Below are positions 1-3,683 of a stretch of DNA of 5,150 bases, one piece after another. The position numbers were made by a program, and so were the translations under genes. Position 1 is the first letter of the stretch. The number at the start of each line of letters is the position of its first letter. This DNA comes from Ruminococcus sp. (lineage in GTDB: Bacteria; Bacillota; Clostridia; Oscillospirales; Ruminococcaceae), in contig JAAVHM010000173.1 in NCBI GenBank assembly GCA_014799675.1, forward strand, positions 1 through 5,150, in the 5' to 3' direction. The notes beneath the pieces were generated by a model. That model was not told the origin of the DNA, did not search any database, and saw nothing but the letters and a program-made list of their open reading frames with translations.

Positions 1-302
1 ACTCCCAGCGTGTAGGGGGAGGCAAGGGGATTTTTCAGCACCGACTGGACGGCTGCTCCGCTGACAGCCAAAGCCGCCCCCACAAGGAAGCCCAGAAGCA
101 CGCGGGGGAAACGTATCTCCCAGATTATGCTTACGCTTGAAGCGGGAATGTCCCCCAGAGACGTGCCGAAAAGCTTATTGCCGAATATTTTTATTATCTG
201 CACAGGCGGGACAAAAACGCTTCCCGCCCCCGTGCCGACTATTATAACGGCAGCCGCGGCAATTACCGAAGCGATAGCCAAGAATTTACCCGAGTGTTTC
301 AT
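1..302 (-). CDS. btuC: BtuC/FecCD-family ABC transporter permease, N-terminal part (runs off window)
   Basis: Inner-membrane permease half of a corrinoid/siderophore ABC importer; the 100 visible residues are the N-terminus and the gene continues past base 1. My translation begins MKHSGKFLAI. A first hydrophobic segment lies at about residues 7-27. The family hallmark follows: RFPRVLL (64-70), a second hydrophobic stretch with SGAAVQ (81-86), then KNPLASPYTLG (90-100). This pattern is typical of FecCD/BtuC permeases. The ATG shares its A with the TAA stop of the binding-protein gene upstream (TAATG), and I see no good Shine-Dalgarno just before it, so translation is probably coupled. FecCD sequence alone does not separate heme, siderophore and B12 transport. 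The cobalamin riboswitch at the head of the operon is what favours B12. Family assignment is strong; substrate is inferred. Confidence 0.9.
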   Translation of the reverse strand, partial: MKHSGKFLAIASVIAAAAVIIVGTGAGSVFVPPVQIIKIFGNKLFGTSLGDIPASSVSIIWEIRFPRVLLGFLVGAALAVSGAAVQSVLKNPLASPYTLG

Positions 303-1318
303 TATGCGTAAATTTCGGGATAAACCGCCTCGGCAACAGCCATAATACCCTCAACGATATGCTGCGAGGGACGGCTTGTCGCATTTGCGTCAACGCAGAA
401 AACCGCGCCGTTCTGCACCGCGGGAATGTTTCCCCAGCCCGCGCGGGACTTTATTTCGTTGAAATCATAGCCGTCATATGCAACGTTTGTTATAATAACG
501 TCGGGGTTCGCCGCAATAACGCTTTCCTCGGAGTTGGAGATCCAGCCTTCCTCTGCGCCGTAAATATTTTCCGCGCCGATAAGAGTTATTATCTCGTCAA
601 TAAAAGTGCCGCTGCCGCAGGTGTAAAGATAGGGAGCAGCCCCGATCTCAAAATAGACCTTTTTCTTTTCGGTTATGCGGGAAGCTTTTAAGGATATTTC
701 CGCAACAGCCGTGTTGATGTCCGAAATAAGCTCCGCGCCTCTTGCTTCCGCGCCGACGTAGCCCGCAAGGAATTCAATATCCATTTTTACCGACTCTAAA
801 GAGGATGATGTGGGAATGTAAATAACGTTTACTCCCGCGTCTTTAAGGGCGGCGTAAGGGTCGTCCGCGCCTGTCATGGACATACCGCTTACAATGATAA
901 CGTCGGGGGAAAGCGCGGTAAGCTCCTCGATATTGAGGTTTGAAAATTCCAATGTGCATATTTCGGGGGAAATCCCGTCAACGTCGGCTGAATAAATGTC
1001 CGCCGCGATTATCTTGTTTCCAACGTCAAGACCTGTAAGTATCTCCGTGACAGAGGGCGCGGTCGACACAATGGTATTTATGGAATCGGGTACTTGAACA
1101 ACTCCGCCCTCACGGTCCGCAATAACCTTTGGTCCGCCGTCGTCGTTTGGCAAAAGGTCTTCCACTTCGTCTGTTTTCACCTCGGTGACTGTTTCGGGTA
1201 CGCTGAATTCCGCGGAGGTTATAACGCCGCCGTCGCGGGTCTTGTCATCGGAGCAGGCGGTCATGGAAACGGCAAGAGCCGCCGCCGCGATAAGTGCTGT
1301 AATTTTTTTGAGTTTCAT
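302..1318 (-). CDS. btuF: Cobalamin-type ABC transporter substrate-binding lipoprotein (BtuF-like)
   Basis: Extracellular, lipid-anchored receptor that captures the ligand and delivers it to the permease encoded next. The 338-residue protein has a lipoprotein signal peptide: Lys-rich start, hydrophobic 6-18, lipobox MTAC with Cys22 as the predicted anchor. An acidic, low-complexity linker (about 23-70) leads to a Peripla_BP_2 (TroA/BtuF-like) fold. Lobe 1 has STAPSVTEIL (85-94) and LSPDVIIVSG (136-145). Lobe 2 has VYFEIG (221-226), GSGTFIDEI (235-243), GAENI (248-252) and SRPSQHIVEG (315-324). Length and motif order fit the family. I chose the start at 1318 because AGAAAGGAA lies just upstream and the signal peptide begins there. 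The same frame stays open to 1633, but that part is riboswitch leader. Vitamin B12 specificity rests on the riboswitch; a related corrinoid is also possible. Confidence 0.9.
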   Translation of the reverse strand: MKLKKITALIAAAALAVSMTACSDDKTRDGGVITSAEFSVPETVTEVKTDEVEDLLPNDDGGPKVIADREGGVVQVPDSINTIVSTAPSVTEILTGLDVGNKIIAADIYSADVDGISPEICTLEFSNLNIEELTALSPDVIIVSGMSMTGADDPYAALKDAGVNVIYIPTSSSLESVKMDIEFLAGYVGAEARGAELISDINTAVAEISLKASRITEKKKVYFEIGAAPYLYTCGSGTFIDEIITLIGAENIYGAEEGWISNSEESVIAANPDVIITNVAYDGYDFNEIKSRAGWGNIPAVQNGAVFCVDANATSRPSQHIVEGIMAVAEAVYPEIYA

Positions 1319-1326
1319 TTTTGAAG

Positions 1327-1335
1327 TTCCTTTCT
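1327..1335 (-). promoter_or_regulatory. Ribosome binding site of btuF-like gene
   Basis: AGAAAGGAA on the minus strand, with 8 bases between it and the ATG at 1318. It fixes the start at MKLKK and rules out the much longer open frame that reaches into the leader. Confidence 0.75.
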
Positions 1336-1375
1336 CTGAAACAGCTAAAGCAGTTTCTTTATAAATTTGCAAACC

Positions 1376-1411
1376 AAATAAAAAAGTGCGTCCAGCGAAA
1401 AAAGGGCGCAC
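1376..1411 (-). terminator. Intrinsic terminator in the leader, likely riboswitch expression platform
   Basis: On the minus strand GTGCG (1411-1407) and CGCAC (1390-1386) form a stem. A further CC/GG pair lies beyond one mismatch, around a 10-base loop. TTTTTTATTT (1385-1376) follows directly. It lies between the riboswitch and the btuF-like start, the position expected for transcription attenuation when cobalamin is bound. The pairing is read by eye; no folding was run. Confidence 0.7.
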
Positions 1412-1458
1412 CAAACAAAACCCACAGGCAGAAAAAATTTTTCCGCTTGTGCGTTTAA

Positions 1459-1512
1459 CGGTACTGCCGATTACTCGCGGCATAAAATACAGCTTGCTGT
1501 ATTTTCGTACCG
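1459..1512 (-). promoter_or_regulatory. Compact three-way-junction-like inverted repeats downstream of the B12 box
   Basis: In the leader RNA, CGGUAC (1512-1507) can pair with GUACCG (1464-1459). Inside this closing stem sit two more hairpins: a near-perfect one at 1505-1484 (AAAAUACAG / CUGUAUUUU, loop CAAG) and UGCCG/CGGCA (1482-1478 with 1469-1465). Only single bases (1506, 1483) separate the stems. It begins 5 bases after the B12 box, so it may include the P13-type hairpin of cobalamin riboswitches or an antiterminator. Structure is visible in sequence; function is inferred. Confidence 0.5.
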
Positions 1513-1517
1513 GCAAA

Positions 1518-1696
1518 CAGGCAGGTCTCCCGACTTGAATATCAACGCAAAGGAAAGGTCTTCCCGATGTTATCAGTGACATATTCTTTCCCTGCTCCAT
1601 AATTACGGTGACGAGTTCGCGCGGGACTTGCACCCGCTTCCCTTTTCACCGAATATTCCCCGAAAAACGGAAAATATCCGACACCTGCTGCCGTTA
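1518..1696 (-). promoter_or_regulatory. Cobalamin riboswitch (aptamer)
   Basis: The minus strand carries the conserved elements of the cobalamin aptamer in order. A 5' P1-like segment GGCAGCAGGTGTC lies near 1692-1680. Then come the core GGGAAGCGGGTGCAAGTCCC (about 1643-1624) and GTCACCGTAATTATGGAGC. Next are GTCACTG and CGGGAAGACC, and finally the B12 box AAGTCGGGAGACCTGCCTG (1536-1518). The B12 box end can pair with the 5' CAGG segment to close P1. It sits between a strong promoter and a BtuF/BtuC-type operon, as expected for repression of cobalamin uptake by adenosyl- or other cobalamins. Which cobalamin it prefers cannot be read from the sequence. The outer limits are approximate. Confidence 0.95.
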
Positions 1697-1712
1697 TTCG
1701 ATTTACGATTAC

Positions 1713-1741
1713 ATTATAGCATATCTTTCCGATTTTGTCAA
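1713..1741 (-). promoter_or_regulatory. Consensus sigma-A-type promoter of the cobalamin operon
   Basis: On the minus strand TTGACA (1741-1736) and TATAAT (1718-1713) are both perfect consensus hexamers with a 17-base spacer. Transcription should start near 1706, just before the riboswitch. Such a strong constitutive promoter fits control by attenuation in the leader. Confidence 0.9.
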
Positions 1742-1756
1742 TTCATAGAAAATGCG

Positions 1757-1797
1757 GTAAATTTTAATTTAACGGAACAACGTTTCTGTAGGGGCGG
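1757..1797 (+). repeat. Left terminal inverted repeat of the 241-bp element
   Basis: Forty-one bases that match the reverse complement of 1957-1997 at 39 positions. The last 11 bases (TGTAGGGGCGG) are also the outer arm of the first hairpin unit. Confidence 0.85.
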
Positions 1798-1818
1798 GGT
1801 TTCCCCGCCCGATTTTGC

Positions 1819-1834
1819 GTAACGGCGTAACGGC
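1819..1834 (+). repeat. 8-bp tandem duplication GTAACGGC x2
   Basis: GTAACGGC occurs twice head to tail between hairpin units 1 and 2 of the element. It is probably a small slippage or junction scar; nothing more can be said. Confidence 0.7.
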
Positions 1835-1956
1835 GGGACGGTCTGTATTGACATGGAGACCCGTCCCCTACAAAATTCAACCCAATTGTAGGGGCGCATC
1901 CTGTATGCGCCCGTTAAAAATGTTCCGATACTGTGTGTTGCGGGCGGATATGGAAT

Positions 1957-1997
1957 CCGCCCCTACAGAAACGTTGTTCCGCTAAATGAAAATTTAC
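1957..1997 (-). repeat. Right terminal inverted repeat of the 241-bp element
   Basis: Reverse-complement partner of 1757-1797, with two mismatches in 41 positions. Its inner 11 bases are the closing arm of the fourth hairpin unit. Confidence 0.85.
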
Positions 1998-2080
1998 ATA
2001 ACAAAAGAGCAGTGCTTGTGCAAAATTAACAAATGAGCATATGAAATTTCTGCCAATTATAAAAAAATAACAAAAACTAC

Positions 2081-2109
2081 TTGTTTTTATTCTTAATATG
2101 GGTTATAAT
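2081..2109 (+). promoter_or_regulatory. Promoter of ireB
   Basis: TTGTTT (2081-2086), a 17-base spacer, then a perfect TATAAT (2104-2109). The -35 matches only TTG of the consensus. Predicted start is near 2116, giving a leader of about 40 bases before the ribosome binding site AGGAG (2142-2146). Confidence 0.7.
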
Positions 2110-2154
2110 ATATGTAAGAGTTGGAGTATAATTTTTAACAAAGGAGTGTTATAA

Positions 2155-2403
2155 ATGAACAACGAACAGACAATGACTTTTTCCGTCATTGAAGATACAG
2201 AGGGCGAAATGAAAAAAAATCTTACCATTATTTATGACGCTCTCCGTGAAAAAGGCTACAATCCAATAAATCAGATAGTGGGTTATATTCTCTCCGAGGA
2301 TCCGACATACATAACCACATACAACAACGCCAGAAGCCTTATCCGTCATATCGACAGGGACGAGCTGCTTCAGGTGCTTGTAAAATCTTATTTGGGCGAA
2401 TAA
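2155..2403 (+). CDS. ireB: IreB-family regulatory phosphoprotein (UPF0297/YrzL)
   Basis: Small cytoplasmic regulator of 82 residues, full length for the family. In Enterococcus faecalis IreB is phosphorylated by the PASTA Ser/Thr kinase IreK and dephosphorylated by IreP, and it affects cephalosporin resistance. The recognisable core is EKGYNPINQIVGYILSEDP (31-49), TYNNARSLIRHIDRDEL (54-70) and a YLGE-type end. The N-terminus has Thr6 and Thr8, close to where the enterococcal phospho-threonines lie (Thr4/Thr7 as I recall); Thr6 aligns best with Thr7. The start is supported by AGGAG 8 bases upstream. A terminator follows at 2438, so it appears monocistronic. In many Firmicutes it sits with alaS, ruvX and a DUF1292 gene, none of which is present here. 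Its link to the deacetylase downstream is only through shared envelope biology. Confidence 0.95.
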   Translation: MNNEQTMTFSVIEDTEGEMKKNLTIIYDALREKGYNPINQIVGYILSEDPTYITTYNNARSLIRHIDRDELLQVLVKSYLGE

Positions 2404-2437
2404 TTTATAGCTTCCCCGAATAAGCTTGAATGATGTG

Positions 2438-2480
2438 TGCGTTATGGATTTGACATAATTTCATAACGCATTGTTTATTT
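2438..2480 (+). terminator. Intrinsic terminator after ireB
   Basis: TGCGTTATG (2438-2446) pairs perfectly with CATAACGCA (2462-2470) around a 15-base loop, followed by TTGTTTATTT. It separates ireB from the deacetylase gene. Confidence 0.75.
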
Positions 2481-2497
2481 ATGAACAAAACCCTTTT

Positions 2498-2539
2498 CAA
2501 TTTGTAACCAATTACGGCAATTTGTAACCGTTCTGTAAT
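2498..2539 (+). promoter_or_regulatory. WalR-like box with extra half-site upstream of the deacetylase
   Basis: TGTAAC (2523-2528), five bases, TGTAAT (2534-2539) fits the published WalR consensus TGTWAH-N5-TGTWAH exactly. A third half-site TGTAAC lies at 2503-2508, as part of a 12-bp direct repeat CAATTTGTAACC (2498-2509 and 2518-2529) with a 20-bp period. The pair is centred about 43 bases before the likely transcription start and abuts the -35 position. It is on the right face for a response regulator, but PhoP-like regulators also use direct hexamer repeats, so the regulator's identity is inferred. Confidence 0.5.
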
Positions 2540-2558
2540 TTCATTTTGGGAAAAAGTA

Positions 2559-2567
2559 TGTTATAAT
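2559..2567 (+). promoter_or_regulatory. Extended -10 promoter of the deacetylase gene
   Basis: TGTTATAAT is a perfect extended -10 (TGn plus TATAAT at 2562-2567). The -35 position (about 2539-2544, TTTCAT) is poor. This suits an activator-assisted or regulated promoter, in line with the direct repeats just upstream. Confidence 0.7.
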
Positions 2568-2626
2568 ATAGTAGTAATAAAAAATTTCGGCACGCTTATA
2601 CTATTATTACAATAAATTAATAGTAT

Positions 2627-2633
2627 GGAGGAG
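2627..2633 (+). promoter_or_regulatory. Ribosome binding site that decides the deacetylase start
   Basis: GGAGGAG ends 3 bases before the ATG at 2637, with the GGAGG core 5 bases away. An in-frame ATG at 2625 overlaps this site and has only AT-rich DNA upstream, so 2637 is the better start. Confidence 0.8.
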
Positions 2634-2636
2634 CAT

Positions 2637-3419
2637 ATGCTGAAAAAATTTATTAAAATATTAAAACGCTCTCTGGCGGCCGCCGCTTGTATCGGAACAG
2701 TTTCCGTTACGGCTTCCGCGGAAGCGGCTTTGGACAATACCTGCAAGGGCTACGGTCAGGGCAGGGAAGTGGACGAAAACAACTGTCCCGTCGGTGCGGA
2801 GATGTTTAACGACGAAATGTCGCAGTACGGCGGCTACGCTGTTTTCGACGACAACGGGAAGATAGTCCTGACATTTGACCAAGGCTATGAAAACGGCTAC
2901 ACAACGCCAATTCTCGACACTTTAAAGGAAAAGGACGTTAAAGCGGTCTTTTTCGTGACAGGCGATTATGTCAAGCGTAACGCCGACCTTGTCAAGCGAA
3001 TGATCGACGAGGGACACGTTATCGGCAACCACGGCATGGCGCACGCATCACTGCCGAAGCTTTCCCGTGACGAGGCGATAAACGAAATTATGTCTCTGCA
3101 CGATTATGTGGTGAACAAATTCGGCTATGAAATGAAGTATTTCCGTCCCCCCTGCGGCGAGTATTCGGAGCAGGCGGTGGCTTTGGCGCAGGAGCTTGGC
3201 TACACAACAATGCTTTGGAGCTTTGCGTATCAGGACTGGGAGGTCAACAACCAGCCCAACCCAACGGAAGCTTTCGAGCGTGTCAGCGGAGCAGCCCACG
3301 GCGGCGCGATATATTTGCTTCACAGCGTTTCGGCGACAAATGCGGAAATTCTTCCGCAGGTCATTGACTGCCTCAGAGAGCAGGGCTATGATTTCTGCCT
3401 GCCTGAAATTAACAATTGA
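2637..3419 (+). CDS. pdaA: Secreted polysaccharide deacetylase, PdaA type
   Basis: Predicted exported carbohydrate esterase family 4 (NodB-domain) enzyme that removes N-acetyl groups from peptidoglycan. PdaA in Bacillus acts on N-acetylmuramic acid to allow muramic delta-lactam formation in spore cortex. The 260-residue protein has a signal peptide (Lys/Arg-rich 3-11, hydrophobic 13-24, likely cleavage after Ala28 of ASA). A short Cys-containing linker (C36, C50) precedes the NodB domain (about 75-257). Motifs are TFDQGYENGYT (79-89, D81), NHGMAH (131-136, metal His132/His136), RPPCGE (170-175), DW (200-201) and LLHSVS (227-232, His229). TFDxGYENGYT and the late LLH are characteristic of PdaA rather than generic TFDDGP enzymes. 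Gln82 replaces the usual metal-binding Asp. It has its own promoter and terminator. A sporulation role is uncertain, since the promoter looks vegetative. Confidence 0.9.
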   Translation: MLKKFIKILKRSLAAAACIGTVSVTASAEAALDNTCKGYGQGREVDENNCPVGAEMFNDEMSQYGGYAVFDDNGKIVLTFDQGYENGYTTPILDTLKEKDVKAVFFVTGDYVKRNADLVKRMIDEGHVIGNHGMAHASLPKLSRDEAINEIMSLHDYVVNKFGYEMKYFRPPCGEYSEQAVALAQELGYTTMLWSFAYQDWEVNNQPNPTEAFERVSGAAHGGAIYLLHSVSATNAEILPQVIDCLREQGYDFCLPEINN

Positions 3420-3428
3420 TTTGTCATA

Positions 3429-3459
3429 GGGAAGCTTCCGACTTTTTATAGGAAGTCCC
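3429..3459 (+). other. Stem-loop in the 3' region of the deacetylase transcript
   Basis: GGGA (3429-3432) plus CTTCC (3435-3439) pair with GGAAG (3451-3455) plus TCCC (3456-3459), leaving a 2-base bulge and an 11-base loop. There is no U-tract, so it is not a convincing terminator by itself. It could protect the 3' end of the mRNA. Confidence 0.45.
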
Positions 3460-3474
3460 GTTTAAATGATATTC

Positions 3475-3500
3475 GATACGCTAATGCAGATAGCGTTATC
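3475..3500 (+). other. Second stem-loop in the 3' region
   Basis: GATACGCTA (3475-3483) pairs with TAGCGTTATC (3491-3500), with one bulged T and a 7-base loop. A T-rich stretch begins only about 9 bases later, so any terminator function would be weak. Confidence 0.5.
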
Positions 3501-3525
3501 CGAACTCCTTGTTTTATTTGATTTT

Positions 3526-3560
3526 GGCGGAACGGCACTAAACGTTCCGCCGCCTTTTTT
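3526..3560 (+). terminator. Strong intrinsic terminator of the deacetylase gene
   Basis: GGCGGAACG (3526-3534) pairs perfectly with CGTTCCGCC (3543-3551) around an 8-base loop; GCC and six T residues (3555-3560) follow. It lies 107 bases after the stop codon. Confidence 0.9.
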
Positions 3561-3561
3561 C

Positions 3562-3592
3562 AGTTGACAGTGTATAGTTGACAGTTGACAGT
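3562..3592 (+). repeat. Three copies of AGTTGACAGT
   Basis: Copies at 3562-3571, 3576-3585 and 3583-3592; the last two overlap by three bases. Each contains TTGACA, but no -10 hexamer lies at a suitable distance. A degenerate inverted arm (AAACTG) follows at 3601. Similar short arrays are common intergenic debris. Confidence 0.7.
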
Positions 3593-3619
3593 TATTCTGC
3601 AAACTGCCAATTAAAAAGT

Positions 3620-3660
3620 ATAAATAGAAAAATCCGCACAATCATATTTTGTGCGGATTT
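3620..3660 (-). terminator. Perfect hairpin terminator next to the IS left end
   Basis: AAATCCGCACAA (3630-3641) pairs perfectly with TTGTGCGGATTT (3649-3660) around 7 bases. Read on the minus strand it is followed by five T residues counted from the stem foot and then CTATTTA, so it can end the transposase transcript. On the plus strand the T-tract is cut short by the IS end at 3660. Confidence 0.75.
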
Positions 3661-3678
3661 CAGCCTGTAGAAAAACCC
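3660..3678 (+). repeat. Left terminal inverted repeat of the IS
   Basis: TCAGCCTGTAGAAAAACCC; matches the right end at 16 of 19 positions. It lies only 5 bases outside the transposase stop codon, a tight arrangement. Confidence 0.8.
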
Positions 3679-3683
3679 CTAAT

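Larger units (their letters stand above)
1757..1997. repeat. 241-bp inverted-repeat element with four hairpin units (MITE-like)
   Basis: The ends are 41-bp inverted repeats with two mismatches (1757-1797 and 1957-1997). They include AACGGAACAACGTTTC and the arm TGTAGGGGCGG. Between the ends the DNA is a series of palindromes, each bounded by TGTAGGGG on one side and a CGCCCG-like end on the other. The units are 1787-1811 (plus), 1831-1872 (minus, longer and less regular), 1887-1913 (plus) and 1941-1967 (minus). No coding capacity is evident. Short TGTAGGGGCG...CGCCCG palindromes are common intergenic repeats in Clostridia, as I recall. No clear target-site duplication flanks the element, so mobility is inferred. 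It lies between two divergent promoters and starts 16 bp from the -35 box of the cobalamin operon. Confidence 0.75.

Noticed and set aside
127..1324. Plus-strand open frames at 127-345, 359-691 and 1094-1324
   Set aside because: They are antisense to the permease and binding-protein genes, show no family motifs, and have no ribosome binding sites.
1434..1464. Possible second leader terminator ending in AAAAATTTTTT
   Set aside because: Only a weak, bulged CCGTT/AAGCGG stem precedes the T-run, and those bases compete with the three-way junction; the 1376-1411 hairpin is far better.
1319..1633. N-terminal extension of the btuF-like open frame by 105 codons
   Set aside because: It runs through the terminator and the riboswitch, has no ribosome binding site at its far end, and puts the lipoprotein signal peptide in the middle of the protein.
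1628..1822. Plus-strand open frame of 64 codons over the riboswitch and repeat element
   Set aside because: It spans the antisense of the aptamer and the operon promoter and enters the inverted repeat; no coding signal was seen.
2625..2636. Alternative deacetylase start at the upstream ATG (MEEH...)
   Set aside because: This ATG overlaps the ribosome binding site of the 2637 start and has no site of its own.
3562..3592. CRISPR-like array or promoter cluster from the TTGACA-containing repeats
   Set aside because: The units are about 10 bp and partly overlap, with no spacers, and no -10 hexamer lies 16-19 bp after any TTGACA.
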